From an uncultured Roseateles sp. (GTDB lineage: Bacteria > Pseudomonadota > Gammaproteobacteria > Burkholderiales > Burkholderiaceae_C), in NCBI RefSeq assembly GCF_963422335.1, contig NZ_OY729424.1, positions 3,038,001 to 3,102,000 on the forward strand: a stretch of DNA of 64,000 bases, written 5' to 3'. This document shows, piece by piece, positions 20,202 through 28,885 of this stretch; position 1 is the first letter of the stretch, and every line of letters starts with the position of its first letter. Under the pieces are notes generated by a model. That model did no database searches. It saw only the letters and a program-made list of their open reading frames with translations, and was not told the DNA's origin. Both the position numbers and the translations under genes were made by a program.

Positions 20202-22292
20202 ATGTCCCAACTCCCCACCCAAATCCTCGAAGGCCGCCACGAACCGCTGGGCTCGCTGGCGCGTGACGGCGGCGTCAACTTCGCCTTGTTCTCCGAGCAC
20301 GCGCAGCACATCGAGCTGTGCGTATTCGATGGCGATGGCGTGCGCGAACTGCGCCGCTATGTGCTGCACGGCCCGCACGACGGTGTGTTCCATGGGTTTC
20401 TGCCTGGCGTCGGGGCTGGCCTGGTCTATGGCTTGCGCGCTCATGGCCCCTACGCGCCGGAGCAGGGCCATCGCTTCAACGCGCACAAGCTGCTGCTCGA
20501 CCCCTATGCCCGCGAGATCGTCGGCCACTTCAGCTGGCGTGCCGAGCACCATGGCTACGAGCTGGGCCATCCGGACGGCCCGCGCTCGCTGGACACCCGC
20601 GACAACGCCTTGCACGCGCTGAAGGCCCGCGTGGCCGCGCCGCTGGAAGGCATCAGCCCGCGCGACAGCGCGCCGCGCACCGCGCCGGCTGATGTCGTGA
20701 TGTACGAGGTCCACGTCAAGGGCTTCTCCAAGCTGCACCCGGACATTCCGGAGGCGCTGCGTGGCAGCTATGCCGGCCTGGCCCATCCAGCGGCGGTCGC
20801 GCACTTCAAGGCGCTGGGTGTGACCACGCTGTCGCTGCTACCGGTGCAGTACGCCATCGACGAGCCGCATCTGGCCGACAAGCGCCTGCACAACTACTGG
20901 GGCTACAACACGCTGGGCTTTTTCGCGCCCGATCCGCGCCTGGCCAGTGCGGCCAACCGGGATGATCCGGCCGCCGTGGTGGCCGAGTTCCGGGCCATGG
21001 TGCAGGCCTTGCACGAGCAGGGCCTGGAGGTCGTTCTCGACGTGGTCTACAACCACACGCCCGAGGGCAATGAGTTCGGCCCGACCCTGTCTTTCCGCGG
21101 GATGGACAACCGCAGCTGGTATCGGCTGGTGGCTGACGACCGCAGCCGCAACGAGAACCTCACCGGCTGCGGCAACACGCTGAATGCCCAGCATCCCCGC
21201 ATCGCCCAGTTCGTGCTGGACTCGCTGCGTTACTGGGTGCAGGAGCTGGGTGTCGACGGTTTCCGCTTCGACCTGGCGCCGGTGCTGGGCCGCACCGACC
21301 ACGGCTTCGATCCGCAGGCCGCCTTCTTCGCCGCGCTGCGGCAAGACCCTGTGCTGGCCGGCGTGCACCTGATCGCCGAGCCCTGGGACGCCGGCTACGA
21401 CGGCTACCAGGTCGGCCGCTTCCCCGGCCGCTTCCTGGAGTGGAACGACAAGTTCCGCGACGCAGTGCGCGGCTACTGGCTCGGCAGCGGCAAAGTGGGC
21501 AGAGGCGAGTTTGCCCGCCGCTTCACGGCGTCCAGCGATCTGTTCCACCACGGCCAGCGCCGGCCCACGGCCTCGGTCAACTTCGTCGCCGTGCATGACG
21601 GCTACACCTTGAATGATGTCGTCAGCTACAGCCACAAGCACAACCACGCCAACGGCGAAGAGAACCGCGACGGCCGGGATGGCGAACTGTGCGCCAACTT
21701 CGGTGTCGAGGGACCGACCGATGACGCTGCCATCAACGCCACCCGCGAGCGCGTGCGCCGCGCCATGCTGGCCACCCTGCTGCTGGCCCAGGGCACGCCG
21801 ATGCTCAATGCCGGCGACGAGATCGCCAACAGCCAGAGCGGCAACAACAATGCCTATTGCCAGGACAACACCATCGGCTGGCTGGACTGGGCCGGCGCCG
21901 ATCTCGAGCTCACGGCCTTCGTCGGCGAGCTGCTGAGGCTGAGGCGCGAACATGCCTTGTTGCACCATGGCCGCTGGTTGGTCGGCTCGGGCCATGCCGG
22001 GCCCGGGGACGCCAGCATCGCCTGGCACAGTCCGGCCGGTCACGAGATGCAGGTGCACGACTGGCATGACGGCGGCGAGCAGGCCTTCGCCTGCCTGCTG
22101 CGTGCCGCGGGCGACGCGGCGGCCAGTCTGGCGATGCTGTTCAATCCGGAGCCACAGCCGCGCGGCTTCAGCCTGACACCCCAGTCGTGGCGCTTGCTGC
22201 TCGACAGCAGCGGCGAGTTGGATCAACAAGACCTGACCCCCAATCACATCCTGCAAGTTCCCGCGCGCGGCCTCTTGCTGCTGTGCGCCTGA
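20202..22292 (+). CDS. glgX: Glycogen debranching enzyme GlgX
   Basis: Isoamylase-type GH13 debranching enzyme, 696 residues (E. coli GlgX has 657), cleaving alpha-1,6 bonds of phosphorylase limit dextrins. A CBM48 domain (GGVNFALFSEHAQHIELCVF) is followed by catalytic segments VVLDVVYNHTPEG, GFRFDLAPVLG, LIAEPWDAGYDGYQVG and FVAVHDGYTLNDVVSYS. The ATG is 2 nt after glgB, so the two are probably coupled. The product oligosaccharides would go to MalQ and GlgP. Confidence 0.94.
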   Translation: MSQLPTQILEGRHEPLGSLARDGGVNFALFSEHAQHIELCVFDGDGVRELRRYVLHGPHDGVFHGFLPGVGAGLVYGLRAHGPYAPEQGHRFNAHKLLLDPYAREIVGHFSWRAEHHGYELGHPDGPRSLDTRDNALHALKARVAAPLEGISPRDSAPRTAPADVVMYEVHVKGFSKLHPDIPEALRGSYAGLAHPAAVAHFKALGVTTLSLLPVQYAIDEPHLADKRLHNYWGYNTLGFFAPDPRLASAANRDDPAAVVAEFRAMVQALHEQGLEVVLDVVYNHTPEGNEFGPTLSFRGMDNRSWYRLVADDRSRNENLTGCGNTLNAQHPRIAQFVLDSLRYWVQELGVDGFRFDLAPVLGRTDHGFDPQAAFFAALRQDPVLAGVHLIAEPWDAGYDGYQVGRFPGRFLEWNDKFRDAVRGYWLGSGKVGRGEFARRFTASSDLFHHGQRRPTASVNFVAVHDGYTLNDVVSYSHKHNHANGEENRDGRDGELCANFGVEGPTDDAAINATRERVRRAMLATLLLAQGTPMLNAGDEIANSQSGNNNAYCQDNTIGWLDWAGADLELTAFVGELLRLRREHALLHHGRWLVGSGHAGPGDASIAWHSPAGHEMQVHDWHDGGEQAFACLLRAAGDAAASLAMLFNPEPQPRGFSLTPQSWRLLLDSSGELDQQDLTPNHILQVPARGLLLLCA

Positions 22293-22311
22293 CCGAGAAG
22301 AGACCCTCACC

Positions 22312-23823
22312 ATGGACCTGAATCAACGTGTCGCCGGTGTGCTGCTGCACATCACCTCCCTGCCTGGCCCGCACGGCGTGGGCGATTTCGGGCCCGATGC
22401 CTACCGCTTCGTCGACTGGCTGGCCGCCAGCGGCCAGCGCCTTTGGCAGCTGCTGCCGACCACGCCCATCGGCCCGGGCGACAGCCCCTACCAGGGCGTG
22501 TCGGCCTTTGCCGGCAGCCAGTGGATGGTGGCCCTCGCGCCGCTGATCGCCAAGGGCTGGCTGCAGCCACCGCAGGTGCCGGACTTTCCGGCGCAGCGAG
22601 TGGACTATGGCAGCGTTTTGCCATGGCGCGAGCAGCAGCTGCGCCTGGCCTGGAGCGGCTTCAAGGCCGCGGCTACCGAGACCGATCGCGAGGCGCTGGC
22701 CGACTGGTCTGTTACGCAGCAGGATTGGCTGGACGACTACGCACTGTTCATGGCCATACGTTCGCCCTTGAACGGCCAGGCCTGGTGGACCTGGCCGGCG
22801 GGCCTGGCCCGCCGCGAGCCGGCGGCGATGGCCCAGGCCCGAGTCGAGCATGCCGACGAGATTGCCTTCTGGCAGTTCGTGCAATGGTGCTTCGACACGC
22901 AGAGCGCCGCGCTGAAGGCCTATGCCAATGGCAAGGGCGTGGCCCTGATGGGCGACCTGCCCATCTTCGTTGCCCACGACAGCGCCGACTGCTGGTCGCG
23001 CCCCGATCTGTACGAGCTGGACGATGACTTCCAGACCGCCGTCGTGGCCGGCGTGCCGCCCGATGCCATGTCCACCGCCGGCCAGCGCTGGGGCAATCCG
23101 CTGTACCGCTGGGACCGCATGGCGGCCGAGAACTACGCCTGGTGGACGGCGCGCATACGCCGCGCGCTGGCCCAGGCCGATGTGTTCCGCATCGACCATT
23201 TCCGTGGCTTTGCCGGCTACTACGAGATCCCGGCCAGCAGCCCCGATGCCAAGCAGGGCCGCTGGGTGACCGGCCCGGGCAAGGCGCTGTTCGATGCCAT
23301 CGAGGCCTCGCTGGGCCAGTTGCCCATCGTGGCCGAGGACCTGGGCTTCATCACCGATGACGTCCACGAGCTGCGGCTGGGCTGCGGCTTCCCCGGCATG
23401 AAGATCCTGCAGTTCGGCTTCGGCGGGGACGGCACGCACGAGTTCCTGCCCCATATGTGGCCGCGCGCCAGCGTGGTTTACACCGGCACCCATGACAACG
23501 ACACGGTACGCGGCTGGTGGAACAACGCCTCCGCTCGCGAGCGGGCCTATGCCGGCTCCTATCTGCCCTGCGCCGAGCACGACGTGCACTGGGCAATGAT
23601 CCGCGCCTGCTGCAACTCGGTGGCCAATCTGGCCGTGTTCCCTATGCAGGACGTGCTGGGCCTGGACAGCAGCCACCGCATGAATATTCCCGGCATCCTG
23701 GGCGGCAATTGGGGTTGGCGCTTCAGCTGGGACATGGTGGACAGCGAACCGGGCAGGGTGCTGGGGCTGATTGCGGCGGCCAGCGGGCGTGCGAGCATCG
23801 AGCTGCTGGGTCTGCCGGCCTGA
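22312..23823 (+). CDS. malQ: 4-alpha-glucanotransferase (amylomaltase)
   Basis: GH77 disproportionating enzyme, 503 residues, the short form close to Thermus amylomaltase and plant D-enzyme. The N-terminus RVAGVLLHITSLPGPHGVGDFG and the segments DVFRIDHFRGFAGYYEIP (nucleophile Asp), LPIVAEDLGFIT (acid/base Glu) and GTHDNDTVRGWW are diagnostic. It starts 19 nt after glgX. It rearranges short maltodextrins so that GlgP can use them. Neither glgC nor glgA, needed to make glycogen, is in the window. Confidence 0.95.
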   Translation: MDLNQRVAGVLLHITSLPGPHGVGDFGPDAYRFVDWLAASGQRLWQLLPTTPIGPGDSPYQGVSAFAGSQWMVALAPLIAKGWLQPPQVPDFPAQRVDYGSVLPWREQQLRLAWSGFKAAATETDREALADWSVTQQDWLDDYALFMAIRSPLNGQAWWTWPAGLARREPAAMAQARVEHADEIAFWQFVQWCFDTQSAALKAYANGKGVALMGDLPIFVAHDSADCWSRPDLYELDDDFQTAVVAGVPPDAMSTAGQRWGNPLYRWDRMAAENYAWWTARIRRALAQADVFRIDHFRGFAGYYEIPASSPDAKQGRWVTGPGKALFDAIEASLGQLPIVAEDLGFITDDVHELRLGCGFPGMKILQFGFGGDGTHEFLPHMWPRASVVYTGTHDNDTVRGWWNNASARERAYAGSYLPCAEHDVHWAMIRACCNSVANLAVFPMQDVLGLDSSHRMNIPGILGGNWGWRFSWDMVDSEPGRVLGLIAAASGRASIELLGLPA

Positions 23824-23917
23824 GTGCGCCTGGGCTCATCTTCATTGAGGATGCGCCACTGTTCGCCTGTGGCGAGTATCGTGGCTGGTTGCATCGCGCA
23901 TCGAATGGGAGGATTTC

Positions 23918-24610
23918 ATGTACCCTGCCGCTCTCGCGTTCAATGGCCTGCTCATCGTTGGCTGGCCGCTGCTCGATCCCCAGCCGCTGCGCAGCTGGCT
24001 GGTGGTGCTGTTGCTGATGACGCTGTTCACGCTGATCGCCGGCCGGGGCGTTACCGGCATGTGGCGCGGTGCGCTGATCGACGAGCGAAACACGATGTCG
24101 CTGTCACGCTTCCAGATGGCGCTGTGGACGGTGCTGATACTGTCGGCATTCTTCTGCGCAGCGATGCACAACGTCGCGGCCGGCGACGCGGCGCCGCTGC
24201 GCATCGTGCTGCCGCAGGAGCTGTGGGCGCTGATGGGCATCAGCTCGACCTCACTGGTGGCTTCGCCGCTGATACTGTCGACGAAGACCGATGCGTCCCG
24301 GGCACTGTCGCCGGGCGTTGCACCCACCCGGCTCGTCAACAATCCCAGTCCCGCTCTTGCTCGCTGGTCCGATTTGTTCACCGGTGAAGAGGCGGGCAAC
24401 GGCGCTCACCTGGACCTGACGCGCATCCAGATGTTTTTTTTCACCGTGGTCACGGTGGTGGCCTATGCCGGCAGCGTGTGGGCAAGGTTTCGGGATTTCC
24501 CTGCGGCTGGTTTGCACGACCTGCCCGTGCTGGACGCCAGCATGGTGACCCTGCTGGGCATCAGCCACACCGGCTACCTCGTCGCCAAGGCGGTGCCGCG
24601 CACGCCCTGA
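23918..24610 (+). CDS. Conserved membrane protein of unknown function
   Basis: A 230-residue protein, not recognised as a named family. Four to five hydrophobic segments are visible: residues about 5-18, 27-42, 65-85, 105-125 and 168-188, with a last weak one near 205-220. Between them lie the soluble segments RGALIDERNTMSLSRFQMAL and a 40-residue loop with TRLVNNPSPALARWSDLF. Two aromatic-rich stretches, RFQMALWTVLIL and RIQMFFFTVVTVV, look like an internal duplication. It lies 94 nt after malQ on the same strand and ends just before the receptor gene terminator. No function can be assigned. Confidence 0.65.
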   Translation: MYPAALAFNGLLIVGWPLLDPQPLRSWLVVLLLMTLFTLIAGRGVTGMWRGALIDERNTMSLSRFQMALWTVLILSAFFCAAMHNVAAGDAAPLRIVLPQELWALMGISSTSLVASPLILSTKTDASRALSPGVAPTRLVNNPSPALARWSDLFTGEEAGNGAHLDLTRIQMFFFTVVTVVAYAGSVWARFRDFPAAGLHDLPVLDASMVTLLGISHTGYLVAKAVPRTP

Positions 24611-24640
24611 CACCGTCGAGCGGAGTCGGCGAAGACCTGA

Positions 24641-24676
24641 AAAAAACAAGGGCCCCGTCTTGCGACGGGGCCCTTG
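24641..24676 (-). terminator. Intrinsic terminator of the TonB receptor gene
   Basis: A perfect 13-bp stem (24647-24659 with 24664-24676, arms CAAGGGCCCCGTC) with a 4-nt loop is followed on the minus strand by at least six U residues (24646-24641). It lies 28 nt beyond the receptor stop codon. Confidence 0.85.
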
Positions 24677-24703
24677 ACTTTCACCGAAACTGATCAGGGA
24701 TGA

Positions 24704-27700
24704 TCAGAATTCATACTTCAAGGTCACTTGAATGGCCCACTGCGACTCGCCCTTGTTTTGCTTGGTCGTGTAGTCGCCTGGGTCGGCAACCGAGTACACC
24801 ACCTTGCCCGTTGCGGGGTCGATGCCGGCAAAGTTGACCAGCGAACGCGAATAGCCACCTGAGCCATCACGGAAGCCGATCTCGTCAATGCGGCCCCAGC
24901 GCCTGTTGATCAGGTTGCCGAAGTTCAGTATGTCCAGCGAGACCACGCCCTTGTGGTTGGCAAACAAGCCCGGCAGCTCTTGGCTGATGCGAACGTCGAA
25001 GCTGTTGGTGAACTTAGAGAACGCCGTGTTGCGCTTGACAACGCCGCCCTTGGCGTCGCGCAGGCTCTTCTCGCCGTCCACGATGGACCAGAACTTGTTC
25101 TCGGCTTCCACGCTGGATTCGGCGACGGTCTTGCCCGGCAGCCTGAACAACACCTCACCCGAGCCCGGTGCCTTGGGGATGTACATGAGGTCGTTGGTCA
25201 CGCCATCGCCGTTCATGTCGTTGCCATAGGTCCAGCTATAGGGCTTGCCCTCGCGGCCCTCGTAGAACAGGCCGAACGAGGTCTTGTACTTGCCCACAAA
25301 GGCCTTGGACCAGGTCATCGTGCCATTGAAGCGCTCGCGAATCAGATAAGACGAGTTGGCCAGCCCCTCCTCGTTCGGATTGAAGATGGCCCGATTGGCA
25401 AAGTTCGAGAACGAGGTTGACGAGGTCAGCGGGCTGACTTCGGTCGCCGACGTGCGGGTGTAGGCGGTCGACCAGGTGAACGCACCCTTGTTCGCTCCAG
25501 ACAGCGACAGCGTGAGCGCATTGCCGCCGCCTTTGCTGCTGGACTCAATCAGCGTCACGTCGTTGTAGCCGCGGTTGCGCAGGTCACGTGTGCTGGGCGA
25601 GTTGCACGGTGCGGCCGTCGTACCGCCGGTGGTTGTGCCACCAGTGGCCCAGCAGTTGGTGCTGCGGCCGGCTGCGTTCCAGAACATGTCGCGCCCGTCC
25701 AGCGGTGACTTGATGGTTGCCGCGCCAAGGTTCAAGTGCTTGTAGTTCAGGCCTTGCTTGACCTTGGTGTGGAGCAACTCGGCACCGGCCACCAGACCGT
25801 ACCAGGGCAGTTCGACGTCGTACGCCAGGTTGAATTTCCAGACCGAGGGCTGGGTAACGCCTGGGGCAATGATGTCGACGTTCTGCGCCGCGGCGCCGAC
25901 GACCACCGGCTGATGGGCTGGGTCAGCGTTGTAGGCCAGCGTATTGCAGGGGGTGCCCGTCGGACCACAGGTGTAGTCCGCCACCGCCAGACCGGTGTTC
26001 TGGTAGGGGTTGGCAAGCCAGACGCTGGCGGCCGCGCCCTGGAACAGGCCGAAGCCACCGCGCAGCTGCGACTTGCGCTTGTCGGCCGTGTCAAAGGCGT
26101 AATTGAAGCCCACGCGCGGCTGCACCAGTTGCTCGCCGTCAAAGGTGTGGGTGTTGTCGTAGCCAAAGCCGCCGGTGGCACGTCCCGTGGCGGCATCGAC
26201 GCCGGGTGCCAGTGCGACGCCAGCATTGGCCAGCGGATTGTTGCCCGTGCTGACGCGGTCGATGCGCACACCTGCATTGACGGTGAAGCGCTTGTTGACT
26301 GTCCACGTGTCCTGCAGGAACAGGCCCAGGTTGTTGAACGACATGTCTGCTGCCGCATCGTTCAGCGTCTTGCCGGGCAATGGCACCTGGATGCGATAGG
26401 CGGTGGGCACACCGGCCTGGAACAAGGCTACCGGGTCGGTGCCCTGGAAGGTGTACTGCCCATTGGCGCGGCGCACAAAGGCGTTGAACACATTGTTCTT
26501 TTCGTAGTCGCCGCCGAACTTGACCTCGTGGTCGTCCAGATTCAGGTTGCCCGCCAGATAGGCGTTGGTGGTCTTGGTTTCCAGGCGGTTGAAATGGCGG
26601 GTTTCTTCGGTGCCGAAGCGCAGGGTGCGATTGCCGGTGGCCGTTCCCGATGGGGCCGCGGCCGTGAACACAAGCATGACCTCGGGCATGGCCGACTTGT
26701 TGATCGGCACGCTCAGATAGTCGCGCTTGGACAGCTTGAACTCGGTCGAGAAGTTCTCGGTCCAGTCAGAGAAGATCTGGCCCACGACGGTTTCGATGCT
26801 CTTCTCGGTCGTGTAGAAACGCGATTCCAGCGACAGCGTCGTGCTCGTGAATCCGGGCGCAATCGGTTGCGACTGATCGGTCTTGGCATAGCGCAGATTG
26901 GCGCGATGCTTGTCACTGATGTTCCAGTCGAGCTTGAGCAAGGTGTCCTTGACCAGGAGGTCCTCAGCGGCTGGGATGCCACCGATGTCGATGCCGTACT
27001 TCGATTTGGCCACTTGCGTAGCCGCGTCAATCTGGGCTTGCGTGATGCCGACATTGGTCAGATTGCTGCCGACCGGACCGAACTGCGGTGCGTCGCGGTT
27101 GCTCTTCAGTTCTTCGTAGCTGGCGAAGAAGAACAGCTTGTCCTTGATGATGGGGCCACCCACCACAAAGCCCTTGGTGGTGTCCTTGAACGGCGGCGAG
27201 CCGAAGTAGGTGTCCTTGTTGCGGTCATAACGCAGGCCCGCCATGGAGTCATTGCGGAAGACGTAGTAGACGCTGCCCTTCAGCTCGTTGGTGCCCGACT
27301 TCGTCACGGCATTGATGTTCGCGCCGGTGTAGCCCTGCTGGGTCACGTCGTAATTGGACAGATTCACCTGCACGGCCTGAATCGCATCGATCGAGATCGG
27401 CTGCTTCACCGTTGGCAGGTTGTTCGACTCGAGGCCGAACATATCGTTGGTCCGAACACCGTCAATCGTGATGTTGTTGAACCTGGAGTTCTGCCCGGCG
27501 GCGGAGATTTCGCCGCGGTCCTTGTCGGTCTGAGCCAAGCGAGGGTCAGCGCGCGCATAGTCTTGCAGGTTGCGGGCAATCGATGCCTGGGCTTCGATTT
27601 CCTTGAGGCCCAGGTTGGTGCCAGAACCCATGCTCGTGCTGTTGAAACGACTGTTGGCCGTGCTCTGGCCGGTCACCGTCACAGTGCTCAATGCGGTCGC

Positions 27701-28051
27701 GGTGCTGCCCAGAGTCGCGTCCAGCGTCAGCGATTCGGCCAGCGCAAGGAACACGTCATCGCGGACTTCCCGGTCGCCGCCCTTGCTGACGGTGATGGTG
27801 TAGGGCCCGCCGACGCGCAGGCCGCGAGCCGAATAGCGGCCCTCGCTGTCGGTGGTCAGCGTATTGGCCGAGCCGGACTCGCGGTGAACGATGGACACCG
27901 TGGCGCCCGCCACCGGCTTGCCATCGGCGGTGGTGATGCGGCCGCCAATGGCGGCCGTGGTGTTCTGCGCCATCACCGGCGCCGCGGCGACGATCATCAC
28001 CGCCGCACTCAGCGCGGTGCGCTGGAAGCCCTGCCAATACTTGCTGTTCAT
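24704..28051 (-). CDS. Oar-like TonB-dependent receptor with carboxypeptidase-regulatory-like domain
   Basis: Outer-membrane receptor, 1115 residues. The signal peptide is cut after residue 28 (VMA/QNTTAAIGG). It is followed by a carboxypeptidase-regulatory-like beta domain (about 30-115, GRITTADGKPVAGATVSI), a plug domain (about 130-255, with ITIDGVRTNDMFG and GANINAVTKSGTNELKG) and a 22-strand barrel ending in the typical terminal Phe (TLKYEF). The architecture matches the Oar type of receptor. It sits between alpha-glucan genes, so uptake of large maltodextrins is the best guess, but these receptors vary widely in ligand. No SusD-type partner is present. It has its own terminator and a long upstream control region. 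Confidence 0.85.
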   Translation of the reverse strand: MNSKYWQGFQRTALSAAVMIVAAAPVMAQNTTAAIGGRITTADGKPVAGATVSIVHRESGSANTLTTDSEGRYSARGLRVGGPYTITVSKGGDREVRDDVFLALAESLTLDATLGSTATALSTVTVTGQSTANSRFNSTSMGSGTNLGLKEIEAQASIARNLQDYARADPRLAQTDKDRGEISAAGQNSRFNNITIDGVRTNDMFGLESNNLPTVKQPISIDAIQAVQVNLSNYDVTQQGYTGANINAVTKSGTNELKGSVYYVFRNDSMAGLRYDRNKDTYFGSPPFKDTTKGFVVGGPIIKDKLFFFASYEELKSNRDAPQFGPVGSNLTNVGITQAQIDAATQVAKSKYGIDIGGIPAAEDLLVKDTLLKLDWNISDKHRANLRYAKTDQSQPIAPGFTSTTLSLESRFYTTEKSIETVVGQIFSDWTENFSTEFKLSKRDYLSVPINKSAMPEVMLVFTAAAPSGTATGNRTLRFGTEETRHFNRLETKTTNAYLAGNLNLDDHEVKFGGDYEKNNVFNAFVRRANGQYTFQGTDPVALFQAGVPTAYRIQVPLPGKTLNDAAADMSFNNLGLFLQDTWTVNKRFTVNAGVRIDRVSTGNNPLANAGVALAPGVDAATGRATGGFGYDNTHTFDGEQLVQPRVGFNYAFDTADKRKSQLRGGFGLFQGAAASVWLANPYQNTGLAVADYTCGPTGTPCNTLAYNADPAHQPVVVGAAAQNVDIIAPGVTQPSVWKFNLAYDVELPWYGLVAGAELLHTKVKQGLNYKHLNLGAATIKSPLDGRDMFWNAAGRSTNCWATGGTTTGGTTAAPCNSPSTRDLRNRGYNDVTLIESSSKGGGNALTLSLSGANKGAFTWSTAYTRTSATEVSPLTSSTSFSNFANRAIFNPNEEGLANSSYLIRERFNGTMTWSKAFVGKYKTSFGLFYEGREGKPYSWTYGNDMNGDGVTNDLMYIPKAPGSGEVLFRLPGKTVAESSVEAENKFWSIVDGEKSLRDAKGGVVKRNTAFSKFTNSFDVRISQELPGLFANHKGVVSLDILNFGNLINRRWGRIDEIGFRDGSGGYSRSLVNFAGIDPATGKVVYSVADPGDYTTKQNKGESQWAIQVTLKYEF

Positions 28052-28177
28052 TCCACTAACTCCTCAAAAAGAAACTTATCGATCTATGCCAAGAGAGCCG
28101 GGCTGGCGCAATGCGCCACCGTGGCAGGTTTGTTCGCTCAATGACGCTAAAAAACCAGTCATTCAGGCGTTTTCAAA

Positions 28178-28194
28178 GGCTCGCAAACGTTTTC
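28178..28194. promoter_or_regulatory. LacI/PurR-like operator, copy 1
   Basis: GGCTCGCAAACGTTTTC, with the CG-centred palindromic core AAACGTTT typical of LacI-family operators. It lies about 130 nt upstream of the receptor ATG. The identical 17 nt occur at 28431. Confidence 0.55.
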
Positions 28195-28264
28195 CTCTTC
28201 ATTGCCGCAAGCAATTCTTGCGGTCTTGTCGTCTGTTGTCGCGGCCGTTCGCCGCTGTCAGCGA

Positions 28265-28285
28265 CTGTCACAAATCATGTGACAG
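28265..28285. promoter_or_regulatory. Inverted repeat CTGTCAC-N7-GTGACAG
   Basis: Perfect 7-bp arms around AAATCAT, between the two LacI-like sites. It could bind a dimeric regulator or form a short hairpin. No binding protein can be named from the sequence. Confidence 0.4.
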
Positions 28286-28430
28286 CTTGCAAGGACCATG
28301 CCCAAACGCCGATGCGTGGATATTCGTGCGTCCTGCCGCCAGCTCCGGCGCTTCATCTCGTCCGTCAACGCAGACCTGCGCCAAGGCTTGGTTCAGTCAA
28401 GCGTTACGGAAAAAAATGTACCACCAGGGG

Positions 28431-28447
28431 GGCTCGCAAACGTTTTC
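28431..28447. promoter_or_regulatory. LacI/PurR-like operator, copy 2
   Basis: Exact second copy of GGCTCGCAAACGTTTTC, 253 bp from copy 1 in the same orientation. Two distant operators are compatible with DNA looping by a tetrameric LacI-family repressor. Confidence 0.55.
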
Positions 28448-28763
28448 TTTTGGGGTTTTGACCGACCCGAGAAACTACCGCTTGAAAGCCCGCGGGCTTT
28501 GTGCTTGGCCTGCATCAGGGTGTGATGGCAGGGCACGCCCCTAGGTAACAGGTCGCCGCGAGCCCGAGCGGCCATCCAGGTAAGCCATCAAGAGGCAATC
28601 GCTGTCTTGATCGGTAAACCCTTTGACACAAATAGTATGTTGCGCAAATGTTTAAGTGCGATGACGGCCGGTGACGGTGGGCGCCGCGCCGCATGTTGCC
28701 TGGGCGATGGGCGCCCATCTGGCTTTGTCGCTGCCGCAGGCTTCGGGACCTGGCAGGAGAACG

Positions 28764-28798
28764 AAAAAAACCGCCCGTCCGGATGACCGGAGGGCGGT
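28764..28798 (-). terminator. Intrinsic terminator of the DUF4397 lipoprotein gene
   Basis: On the minus strand a G+C-rich stem (ACCGCCCTCCGG pairing with CCGGACGGGCGGT, one bulged base, ATGA-type loop) is followed by seven U residues (28770-28764). It lies about 90 nt beyond the stop codon of the gene at 28886. Confidence 0.8.
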
Positions 28799-28885
28799 AA
28801 ATGGGGGTTGGCACCCGAGTGGTGCGCCTCCCCCGAGGGGCTGGGCACCAGGACGGGGCCTGGTGTCTGAAGGTCTAGATGGGGC

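Larger units (their letters stand above)
28052..28763. other. Long intergenic region upstream of the receptor gene
   Basis: About 710 bp with no convincing gene; short open frames here lack start signals and family likeness. It contains two copies of a 17-nt operator-like repeat (28178, 28431), a 21-bp inverted repeat (28265-28285) and the 16-bp perfect palindrome AAAGCCCGCGGGCTTT (28485-28500). It probably holds the receptor promoter and regulatory sites, possibly with a small RNA. Confidence 0.6.

Noticed and set aside
25736..28144. 802-codon open frame antisense to the TonB receptor
   Set aside because: The receptor on the other strand has a signal peptide, plug and terminal Phe; the antisense product is low-complexity Val/Gly/Gln/Arg sequence with no recognised domain.
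28111..28461. Small plus-strand open frames in the receptor upstream region
   Set aside because: Arg/Ser-rich products, no ribosome-binding site, overlapping in several frames and covering the operator repeats.
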